Source of the DNA: UBA2336 sp965227265
Lineage (GTDB): Bacteria > Bacteroidota > Bacteroidia > Cytophagales > Cyclobacteriaceae
Direction: 5' to 3'
Length of the DNA: 64,000 bases
Assembly: GCA_965227265.1 (NCBI GenBank)
Contig: OZ245738.1
Coordinates: 2,294,001-2,358,000 of the forward strand
Each line of letters starts with the position of its first letter. The first letter of the stretch is position 1. Below are positions 52,228 to 60,700 of the stretch, one piece after another. The position numbers and the translations under genes were made by a program. Under the pieces are notes generated by a model, which had not been told where the DNA came from, made no database searches, and worked only from the letters and a program-made list of their open reading frames with translations.

Positions 52228-53202
52228 TTAGAATACGCCTGCCTTCAATTTGAGGCCTGCTGTTTCCTCAACTCCGAATATCAGATTCATGTTTTGAACG
52301 GCCTGCCCGCTTGCACCTTTTAAAAGATTATCAATCGCGGAATGCACAACTAACTTGTCACCTTCTTTTTCAATATTGATGATACATTTGTTGGTGTTCA
52401 CTACCTGTTTGAGATCAAGGGTCTGATCAGACACAACAGTGAACGGATGATCTTTATAATAATCTTTATAAATCTTATTTATCTCATCCAATGATTTATC
52501 AATAGCGATAACCGAGCTCACAAAAATCCCGCGTGTAAAATCTCCTCGCCAAGGCACAAAGTTGATTGAACCAGAAAAAGCAGGCTGTAATTGTTTAACA
52601 GATTGCGTGATCTCTTTCAAATGCTGATGCGTAAGCGTTTTATATGCCGAAATGTTATTCGCCCGCCATGTAAAATGCGTTGTATCCTGAAGTTTTTGTC
52701 CAGCGCCAGTTGAACCGGTAATGCCCGTTGTATAAACGTCTTTTAACAAGCCAAGCTTTGCTAAGGGCAAAAGACCTAATTCAATAGAAGTTGCAAAGCA
52801 GCCTGGATTAGCAATGTTTTTTGCTTTCTTAATAGACTCCTTATTTAGCTCTGGTAATCCATAAACAAAGCTTCTTCCATTTATAGAATCTCCAAGACGG
52901 AAATCATGGCTTAAATCAATTACAGAAATTGAATCGTTTATCTTATTCTCTTGTAAAAACTTCTTGCTTTCGCCATGTCCAAGACATAGAAAAATCACAT
53001 CAACAGCTTGTTGAATAGAATCGGTGAATTTTAACTCCGTATCACCGGTTAGATCAGGATGAACGTGAGAAAGCAAATTACCAGCGTTACTGCGACTGTG
53101 AACAAATTTCAGTTCAGCATTTGGATGATTCAATAGCAAGCGAATTGTTTCACCGCCTGTATAGCCCGCACCTCCGATAATACCTACTTTGATTTTTTTC
53201 AT
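52228..53202 (-). CDS. argC: N-acyl-gamma-glutamyl-phosphate reductase
   Basis: 324 residues. NADP loop IIGGAGYTGGETIRLL (8-23), catalytic Cys135 in NPGCFATSI, and the His in HLKEI-type downstream sequence. Makes N-acyl-glutamate semialdehyde. It is separated from argG by a 22-bp hairpin ending 16 bp before its ATG, with an A-rich stretch in place of a strong ribosome-binding site, so its translation could be adjusted by that hairpin. Confidence 0.95.
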   Translation of the reverse strand: MKKIKVGIIGGAGYTGGETIRLLLNHPNAELKFVHSRSNAGNLLSHVHPDLTGDTELKFTDSIQQAVDVIFLCLGHGESKKFLQENKINDSISVIDLSHDFRLGDSINGRSFVYGLPELNKESIKKAKNIANPGCFATSIELGLLPLAKLGLLKDVYTTGITGSTGAGQKLQDTTHFTWRANNISAYKTLTHQHLKEITQSVKQLQPAFSGSINFVPWRGDFTRGIFVSSVIAIDKSLDEINKIYKDYYKDHPFTVVSDQTLDLKQVVNTNKCIINIEKEGDKLVVHSAIDNLLKGASGQAVQNMNLIFGVEETAGLKLKAGVF

Positions 53203-53218
53203 CTTTTTTTTGTTATCC

Positions 53219-53274
53219 GTTAATAGTTATTAGTTAATCGAAGTACGCTCCACGATTAACTAACAACTATTAAC
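53219..53274. repeat. 22-bp near-perfect hairpin between argG and argC
   Basis: Arms 53219-53240 and 53253-53274 match in 21 of 22 positions around a 12-base loop. The second arm covers the argG stop codon (53270-53272). No T run follows on the transcribed strand, so it is not a standard terminator; a processing, stability or translation-control hairpin is more likely. Confidence 0.75.
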
Positions 53275-54472
53275 TTTTTTCTGCGTCTGCCTTAACCTGG
53301 TGGAAAATTGCCGTCTGGTTACCAAAGATTTTGGTAAAGCCTTTCACATCATCGCCCGACCAACCCAAATTCTCCTCACCATATTTTCCAAACTTCGATG
53401 ACATCAAATCATATTTCGATTCAATTCCAACTACATGGAATCTGTATGGATGCAGCTCTACCGTAACTTCTCCGGTTACGTGTTGCTGTGAATTGCTCAA
53501 GTAAGCTTCAATATCCCGCATAACCGGATCAAGATACTGACCTTCATGCAACCAATTACCATAAAATTGCGAAAGCTGATCTTTCCAGCTCAACTGCCAT
53601 TTGGTGAGCACGTGTTTTTCTAACGCATGATGCGCTTTGATGATCACAACAGGCGCAGCTGCTTCAAAACCCACACGGCCTTTGATACCAATTATGGTAT
53701 CACCAACGTGTATATCGCGACCGATGCCATACGCACCTGCAATATTTTGCAAGTATTGAATCGCTTCTGTTGGATGGGTAAATGATTTATCGTTAACTTT
53801 TTTCAGTTCACCTTTTTCAAAAGCAAGCTTAACAGTCTCGGGTGCTGTTTTTGTAACCTGTGTTGGCCATGCTTCTTCCGGAAGTGTACCAAGCGACTTC
53901 AATGTTTCCTTCCCACCTACCGATGTTCCCCAAATTCCCTTATTCACTGAGTACATGGCTTTCTTGAAATCATAGACAACACCTTTCGATTTCAAATATT
54001 CAATTTCCTGCTCGCGTGAAAGCTTTAAGTCGCGAATGGGTGTAATAATCTCAATTCCCGGAACAAGGATGTTCAGGATCATATCAAATCGAACCTGATC
54101 GTTACCAGCGCCCGTGCTTCCGTGCGCAACAGCATCTGCTTTCAGTTTCTTCGCATAGTTCGCGGTAGCTAATGCTTGCGACATGCGTTCTGCGCTCACG
54201 CTTAACGGATAAGTATTATTCTTCAAGACGTTTCCGTAGATGAGAAACTTAATTACGGTGTCGTAGTAGTTCTTCGTCTCGTCAACTGTGATATGCGAAG
54301 CAACACCCAGATTTTTTGCGCGCACTTCAATTGCCTTTACTTCGGCCGTGTCAAATCCTCCGGTGTTAACGGTGATGGTATGAACTTCGTAGCCTTTTTC
54401 TTCGCTAAGGTATTTGACACAATACGATGTGTCCAATCCTCCGCTAAAGGCTAAAACAACTTTCTTTTTCAT
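53270..54472 (-). CDS. argG: argininosuccinate synthase
   Basis: 400 residues. PP-loop AFSGGLDTSYCVKYLSEE (9-26), AHGSTGAGNDQVRF, and KGVVYDFKKAMYSVNKGIWG identify ArgG. Joins citrulline and aspartate with ATP to argininosuccinate. It is the second gene of the operon, 9 bp after the GNAT gene. A note: in an acylated pathway the citrulline reaches this enzyme only after ArgE removes the acyl group. Confidence 0.95.
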   Translation of the reverse strand: MKKKVVLAFSGGLDTSYCVKYLSEEKGYEVHTITVNTGGFDTAEVKAIEVRAKNLGVASHITVDETKNYYDTVIKFLIYGNVLKNNTYPLSVSAERMSQALATANYAKKLKADAVAHGSTGAGNDQVRFDMILNILVPGIEIITPIRDLKLSREQEIEYLKSKGVVYDFKKAMYSVNKGIWGTSVGGKETLKSLGTLPEEAWPTQVTKTAPETVKLAFEKGELKKVNDKSFTHPTEAIQYLQNIAGAYGIGRDIHVGDTIIGIKGRVGFEAAAPVVIIKAHHALEKHVLTKWQLSWKDQLSQFYGNWLHEGQYLDPVMRDIEAYLSNSQQHVTGEVTVELHPYRFHVVGIESKYDLMSSKFGKYGEENLGWSGDDVKGFTKIFGNQTAIFHQVKADAEKS

Positions 54473-54481
54473 TATTATAGA

Positions 54482-55255
54482 TTACCAGAAAAATAACATG
54501 CTTAACAGCGATGGCTTTTTCGTCTCAGAAGCATTATCTGAACCACCATCTTTTTTACGGAATGAGCGCAACAATACAAACTGCTTAAAACGTAACCAGC
54601 GTTCAAACAACTTTTGATTGCCTTTGAACTGACGTCTTTCGTTTTGATATTCTTGCTCGAGCTTGCCTTCAGGCGTAACAACAGTTTGTGCGAGCTGCTT
54701 TTGCTTTTCAGCCGCTTCTACCGGATCGAACAGCATAGCCGTACACATACAGTTCTTACGGTCTTTGCTCATCAGGATTTCGTAGTTCACACAACTGCGG
54801 CAACCTTTCCAGAACTCTTCATCGTTGGTCAGCTCTGAATACGTTACAGGTTCGTAACCGAGATCCGAATTGATCTTCATTACTGCCAAACCGGTAGTAA
54901 GTCCGAAAATTTTTGAGTTCGGATACTTCTCACGCGAAAGCGCAAATACCTTTTGCTTGATCTCCGTGGCCACACCTGTTTTGCGGAATGCAGGCGACAC
55001 AATGAGGCCTGAATTAGCCACATACTTGTCGTGTTCCCACGCTTCGATGTAGCAAAAGCCTACCCAGGTTCCTTCTTGGGTGGTGGCAATAATAGCCTTG
55101 CCTTCCTCCATCTTCTGTTCGATGTAGGCTGGCGAGCGCTTCGCAATTCCAGTTCCGCGCGCTTTTGCTGATTCCTCCATCTCTGTGGTGATGGTTTCAG
55201 CGTAGTGTTTATCGGCTGACGTAGCCAGCCTTACAATTAATTTAGTGTCGTTCAA
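54482..55255 (-). CDS. GNAT-family N-acyltransferase, candidate N-acyl-glutamate synthase
   Basis: 257 residues. N-terminal GNAT domain (about 5-160): VRLATSADKHYAETITTEME, GTWVGFCYIEAWEHDKYVAN, SGLIVSPAFRKTGVATEIKQ (acyl-CoA loop), FGLTTGLAVMKINSDLGYEP. A Cys-rich segment (CRSCVNYEILMSKDRKNCMC, about 151-170) and a basic C-terminal extension (about 180-257) follow, beyond a normal GNAT. First gene of the arginine operon; Bacteroidota lack argA/argJ here, so it is the best candidate for acylating glutamate, possibly with succinyl-CoA. The Cys cluster may bind a metal. Confidence 0.75.
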   Translation of the reverse strand: MNDTKLIVRLATSADKHYAETITTEMEESAKARGTGIAKRSPAYIEQKMEEGKAIIATTQEGTWVGFCYIEAWEHDKYVANSGLIVSPAFRKTGVATEIKQKVFALSREKYPNSKIFGLTTGLAVMKINSDLGYEPVTYSELTNDEEFWKGCRSCVNYEILMSKDRKNCMCTAMLFDPVEAAEKQKQLAQTVVTPEGKLEQEYQNERRQFKGNQKLFERWLRFKQFVLLRSFRKKDGGSDNASETKKPSLLSMLFFW

Positions 55256-55553
55256 TGTAGTGTCGAGTGATTAATCAAAAATGAATGATCAAAAACAGTG
55301 CTAAAGCACAAAAGCCATAACATCCTGGATGTTACGTATTATTCAACATGTGTGGAGTAGTATCAGATCCGCACGAAGCGTGTCGGTCGATTGCGCCTAA
55401 TCACCTCGCAGGCGTGCAGGTAGAACAGGATTGTTCTGCTGGAGTGGTTAACAGCCGTAGCTGTTGATTTTATGGTGATTAAAGTTTTCAATTTCTGTCT
55501 GAGTGGTTAAGTGAAGTCAGATAAATGGCATTCAGTTTTAGTTTGGTTTTTAA
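55256..55553 (-). promoter_or_regulatory. long structured leader of the arginine operon
   Basis: A leader of about 300 nt between the probable start site and the GNAT ATG, read on the minus strand. The core is an 8-bp closing stem, TAATCACC (minus, pairing positions 55474-55481) with GGTGATTA (55398-55405), enclosing two hairpins: AACAGC-TACG-GCTGTT (55450-55465, a cUACGg-type tetraloop) and AGAACA-ATCC-TGTTCT (55422-55437). More hairpins follow downstream (CACG-CTT-CGTG near 55372; AACATCC-AGGATGTT near 55330; GTGCT-TT-AGCAC near 55302). No known riboswitch consensus was recognised. No coding frame of note. Confidence 0.55.
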
Positions 55554-55559
55554 CTTCTG

Positions 55560-55567
55560 CAAAATTA
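55560..55567 (-). promoter_or_regulatory. Bacteroidota -7 box (TAATTTTG) of the arginine operon
   Basis: On the minus strand TAATTTTG matches TAnnTTTG exactly. The start site would be near 55553, giving a leader of about 300 nt. The -33 partner is poor (TTTC). Confidence 0.4.
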
Positions 55568-55642
55568 AACGATAAAATTGGTGAAACGATAACGTTTGAG
55601 GTGAAGATTTTGAAAAATTTTTGTTGCGACAACTAACGAAGG

Positions 55643-56260
55643 TTAGTGCGAAGGCTTCTTGAAGCCCGGCAATGCGAGCTTATACTTCACTGCGAGTACG
55701 CGGATGACGATGATCACAGCACTCGAGACAAGCAAGTTGACATTACGATCAACACCCAATTGAAAATTCAGTAAGAGATAAAAAACTGCCCCTGCGAGGC
55801 AAGCAGTGGCATAAATCTCCTTCCGGAAGATCACCGGAGTTTCATTCGCCAGCACATCACGGATCACACCGCCCATTACAGCTGTGAACATTCCCATGAT
55901 TGCAGCGATCTCCGGACGAACTCCTAGGCTCAATGCTTTCTCGACACCAATAATTGTGAAGAAGGCTATTCCGAGTGTGTCGAAGAGAAAAAATGTTCGC
56001 TTCAGCCTGACCAGTTTGGAGAAAAAGAAGAGCGCTACCAGAATTCCGGCAATAATGGCGTAGAGGAAATTGATATCGCCAATCCAAACTAACGGGTAGC
56101 TTCCGAGGGTAATGTCGCGCAAGCTCCCACCTCCAATGGCTGTAAGAAACCCGGTGAAGCCCGCCCCAAACCAATCGTGGTCACGGTCGTGCATGGCCAT
56201 CGCTCCCGAGATGGCAAAGAAGAAGGTTCCGAAAAGCTCTAAGAAATATTGAAGCTGCAC
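55643..56260 (-). CDS. TRIC-type (UPF0126) cation-channel family membrane protein
   Basis: 205 residues, seven TM helices in two repeated halves (about 8-85 and 95-175), each with a glycine-rich helix: GTFFFAISGAMAMHDRDHDW, GFLTAIGGGSLRDITLG in the first and MFTAVMGGVIRDVLANETPV in the second. This is the prokaryotic TRIC/YadS architecture (K+-permeable channel). Ligand and regulation unknown. It lies upstream of the arginine operon on the same strand, separated by the 387-bp gap. Confidence 0.9.
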   Translation of the reverse strand: MQLQYFLELFGTFFFAISGAMAMHDRDHDWFGAGFTGFLTAIGGGSLRDITLGSYPLVWIGDINFLYAIIAGILVALFFFSKLVRLKRTFFLFDTLGIAFFTIIGVEKALSLGVRPEIAAIMGMFTAVMGGVIRDVLANETPVIFRKEIYATACLAGAVFYLLLNFQLGVDRNVNLLVSSAVIIVIRVLAVKYKLALPGFKKPSH

Positions 56261-56294
56261 GTCTGGAAGTTTCCTGAAAGATAATTGAGTCGCT

Positions 56295-56486
56295 AGACTT
56301 CTCGCAGATGACTTTGTGTTTTGATCATAGTTTTTACGCTCGAAGTGACGTTACGTCATTTCGAGCGAGCTACGTTCAGCTATAGAATGCCCACTTCCCG
56401 CGAGAAATCTTTAAACCAATTCTGCTTGAGACTTCTCGCAGATAACTTTATATTTTGAAGATAGCTTTTTACGCTCGAAGTGACGT
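56295..56486. repeat. pair of 57-bp direct repeats with an internal inverted repeat
   Basis: Copies at 56295-56351 and 56429-56486 share about 85% of bases, each beginning AGACTTCTCGCAGAT and ending ACGCTCGAAGTGACGT. Copy 1 is followed by an inverted complement of its end (GCTCGAAGTGACGT, 56338-56351, against ACGTCATTTCGAGC, 56353-56366). Between the TRIC-type and PorP-type genes. Confidence 0.8.
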
Positions 56487-56490
56487 ACGA

Positions 56491-57558
56491 TTAAAAATCC
56501 GGACACGGAATTACCATCTTTGATTTTGGTGGCTTACGCGGATTGCGGGTTGGCCAAGTGTAGCTTAAGCTAAATTCATGTGCGCCTCCGCTATTGGCCG
56601 TAAGTTTTGAAATGGTGTAATCAAAACTATACCCAATGCTCAACGCTTGCTTCTGTCCGATCCGGGTAAAACCAAGTAGCAATACAATTGACTCATTGTT
56701 AACAAAGTCATTAACATTTTTAAACGGAACTCCGCGATACCAAAGTCCGAGCACCAAAGGTTCAGCGGTGTAATAAACTCCAAGATCCATCTGATCAAAC
56801 TGACCTTGATGACGATACTGAAATGCCGGGCCAATGCTGCGTTCAGCATCACGCGCATAGATGCCACTGCCGACATGACCAGGCTTCATAAAATATTTAA
56901 AGCCTCCATGAACTGAAACTTTCATGGGTAACTTGCTGTCTTCATCAACAATAGATTGATTGGGCTGATTCAAATGAAATACAGATACGCCTAAGTAGGC
57001 GACTTTAGTAAAAAACAATCCTCCCAAGGAGAGATCAACAAACATCTTACTATAATCGGAAGTAAATGATTCACCTGTTGGACCGGTAAATGTTTGCGAA
57101 CCAGGATCATATTGATACCCAAACGTAAGCTTATCGAAATTCATGCTCCTTCGATAAACCGAGACTTGTGCGCCCGGACGAAAACCAAGCTTCTCAGTAA
57201 TAAAGAGTTCATACGCATATTGAAGTCCAATGTTAACCGATTGTAATCCAGCCAATCCTTCCACATCGCGATTGATGATCAGGCCGACTGCACTATTAAT
57301 ATCTTCCATATAATGATCAGCATACACCGACATGGTCGTGAAGTTTGCATCAATGGATGGCCATTGGTTTCGGTAATTCAGTCCTACGCGGGTTTGGTTA
57401 GTGGAGCCTGTAAAGGCCGGGTTAAGATATAAAGGAGCAGCATAAAACTGGGAGAATTGCGGATCCTGGGCAGTTACCGCAGCATGCAGTAACAGCATTA
57501 ATAAGCCGGTAAACCACACGCGTCCATACATCAAACCGGGGTATTTTCTATGCGCCAT
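56491..57558 (-). CDS. PorP/SprF family type IX secretion membrane protein
   Basis: 355 residues. A signal peptide (about 1-30; LLMLLLHAAVTAQDPQFSQF) precedes the family opening 'QDPQFSQFYAAPLYLNPAFTGS', then barrel strands and the GSGIYARDAE and YDYTISKLTANSGGAHEFSL segments. PorP/SprF proteins are outer-membrane partners of T9SS type B substrates and are typically encoded next to the gene they serve, as here: the 1800-residue substrate is divergent, with 162 bp between. Confidence 0.95.
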   Translation of the reverse strand: MAHRKYPGLMYGRVWFTGLLMLLLHAAVTAQDPQFSQFYAAPLYLNPAFTGSTNQTRVGLNYRNQWPSIDANFTTMSVYADHYMEDINSAVGLIINRDVEGLAGLQSVNIGLQYAYELFITEKLGFRPGAQVSVYRRSMNFDKLTFGYQYDPGSQTFTGPTGESFTSDYSKMFVDLSLGGLFFTKVAYLGVSVFHLNQPNQSIVDEDSKLPMKVSVHGGFKYFMKPGHVGSGIYARDAERSIGPAFQYRHQGQFDQMDLGVYYTAEPLVLGLWYRGVPFKNVNDFVNNESIVLLLGFTRIGQKQALSIGYSFDYTISKLTANSGGAHEFSLSYTWPTRNPRKPPKSKMVIPCPDF

Positions 57559-57720
57559 TAAAGCAAAGTAAAGCTATTCGTGAAATTTATAAAAGTACAC
57601 TGCGTTTTTAAGCCGTGCCTTTCCGAATCTTAACGATATTTTTGGTCAAAATGTATACTTTCGTGATGGTCAGGCGTTTTATTGTCAGCTTTTTATTGTT
57701 CTTGAGCTAAGTTCACAGGC

Positions 57721-60700
57721 ATGAGTAATTCTTTAGTGTTGCGTTGGGTGGTGTTGTTTGTTTGCCTGCTTGCTGCAGCGGATGGCATCGCACAAGAGAA
57801 TTTCTCAAGGCACAACTGGTATTTTGGTAACACACCTCGGGGGATACGTTTCAGCCGGTCCAATAACACTCCTTCTTTACTTAATAATAAAGCAATTCCA
57901 TTCGGAACAGGCGGAAGCGCGGTAGCATCCAATCCCATCAATGGCGACCTGCTTTTTTACACAGATGGATCCCAGATATTTGATATCACGCACACGCAAA
58001 TGCCCAATGGCGGGAGCTTAAACGTTCAGGCAAATGCAAATCAACCCGTTGCGATCAGCCAAAGACCAGGCTTTCCAAATCAATATTATGTTTTTACAAA
58101 CACAGCGTCTTTTACTGCAGTGGGAGACATCTATGTTGCTACAGTAGATATGACTGCTTCGGGCAATGAAAGTTTTCCTGAACCGCCCATCGGAAATGTT
58201 ACTTCTAAAAACGTGCAGATAACTTCTTTAGCGGGAAGATCAGAAGCTATGATCACTGTTCCACATTCAGACGGAACAAGATTCTGGTTGATCACACATC
58301 TGAATGGCCAGGATGTTTTTTCAGCAACATTAATTGATGGAACCGGCACTTTCCCAGCACCTGTATTATCGCCTGGTATAACAGGATTTCCAATGTCGGC
58401 TGCAAATTTTTCTTACCACGCTGCTACAGGTAAGATTGCTGTTTCACCACAAACCGCAACGGATAACGTAGCCATTCTAAATTTTGATAACACATCTGGT
58501 AACATAACCTATGATCGTCATGTTCTCACCTCAGGTGTTGCCAGCACGGCCGGTCAGGCAATCTATGATACTGAATGGAGTCCAAGCGGAAGATTCTTAT
58601 ACATTTCTGTTCATGGTGATGCAGGAGCTGGAGTGACTGCTGATGTTCTTCAGTTTGATATGAACGCTGCGTTGGGAACATCCCTCGTTTCTGTTCTTGA
58701 CAATAAACCTATTGACCGAAGCTTCGGGCTGCAAATCGCTCCGGATACAGCTATTTATCATTTATATCAGGTTGGCGGATCTTTCTTAGTAGGTCGATTA
58801 ACGGATACTGATTCTGTTGGATTAGCCGTTACGCATACACCGGATGCATTCGGAGGAGCAATTAATTTTAATGGCCGGCAGTTCCCGTCATTTTTACCAC
58901 GCGCGAATAATAATTTTGCACTATCCTTTATCGCACGGGGAGCTTGTGCCAATTCTCCGGTTTCATTTTTTCCCCGAGTCTCTCCTGCAGCGGACAGTCT
59001 TTTGTGGGATTTTGGTGATGGTGAAACCTCTAACGAGTGGAGTCCAATACATACCTACACGAATGGCAATAATTATAATGTGAGTTTAACGGCATTCCTT
59101 AATGGACAGCCATCTCTTCCTAAAGACAGCACGATTAGTATAAATAACTTTACACTACAGCTTACATTAGTACAGGATACGACTGCTTGCCGCTGCGAGT
59201 TTCCACCACCGATTGGTAACTCTTGTAACGGAGGCCCATTTAGTGTAACGGTGCGAACCCAAGGTGGAACAGCTCCACTTACATTCGAGTGGTCTAACAA
59301 TGACATGGGGGCAACACTTACTCCCGATTCTGCCGGATATTATTATGTAGTGGTAACCGATGCCACAGGTTGCTCAACACATGCAGGCGTAAATGTTCGA
59401 GAATATAATGGCACAGATCAACGTGCAAACATCTGGTACTTTGGTCGGAATGCCGGAATTGATTTTAACCAACAGCCACCGGTGGCTATTCCAAATGCTC
59501 AGCATCCTCTTCCCGGTCCATTGGATACTCCGGAAGGTTGCTCCGTTATTTCAGATCGAAATGGTGCTGTGATTTTCTCTACCGATGGGGTTTTTGTTTA
59601 TGACCGGAATGATCAGGTAATTCTCGATCCTTCGATTTTTGGCCCGGCCCGGATCGGAGGTGAGAACGGTTCAACTCAATCTGCGTTGATCGTGCCTGTT
59701 CCCGATGACGAAACACTCTATTATATCTTTACCACACAGCAAGTTCATGGAAGTAATACCTATGAGTTGCGGTATTCGTTGTACGATCTTAAACTTCAAC
59801 TTCCCGCAGGACCAGGTAAGCTTACCAACGGTGATGGCGGACTTGTAGCGCATAATCAACTTCTCTTTACCCGAAGCACCGAGCGTATCACCAGTGATGG
59901 CCGTTGGCTAATCGCGCATGAATATGGTAATAACTCTTTCCGGGCATATGAAATTTCCGGTGCTGGAATTAGTAGCCCGGTAATCTCAAGTCTTGGCTCT
60001 GATCATCTTCTTACGGAAGAATTAAATGGCCAGGGTTACATGAAAGTTAACGGAGACTTGCTAGCGGTGGCGTTCTCAACCTCCGGCACGAGCAACTTTA
60101 TTGAGGTGTTTGATTTTGTTGACAGCACAGGCGTTGTGTCAAATTTCAGAAGCTTAAACTTAAATACTACTCAAGGGCAAGTATATGGACTTGAAATTGT
60201 TGGCAACAAAATTCTAACAACTATTAAAGGCTCAACAACTTCATTTCTGCGTGAAGCTTATATAAATTTTCAAAACAATCCGGTCTTAATTCCTCCGGGA
60301 GCTGCATCGGGGCCTTACACGGCAGAACTAGGTGCAATCCAACGCGGACCGAATGGTGTTATTTATGTTGCGGCTATTAACCCTGCTAATAATAGCCAGG
60401 CACTTGGGGTTATTGCTTTAACTGCAGATACATTACAGTTATCTGGTTTTAACTTAACTGCATTTCCATTAGCGGCCGGAACACAAAGCCGATTAGGCCT
60501 TCCTAATTTCGTACAGCGGATTTTTAACGGAACACCTGGCCCTTCCATGAACATAACAGCCTTCTGCGGAGGAACTCCAACAATATTTGAAGGTGTAGGC
60601 ACGGATCAAATTGATAATTTCTTATGGACATTTGGTGACGGCTTTACAGCTGATTCTGCCAATGTTGAACATACGTATCCTATTCCCCCCGCGGGAACTA

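Noticed and set aside
55256..55553. Known riboswitch class (arginine, guanidine, TPP, cobalamin, SAM) in the arg leader
   Set aside because: None of the conserved cores was recognised; only a generic multi-hairpin layout is visible.
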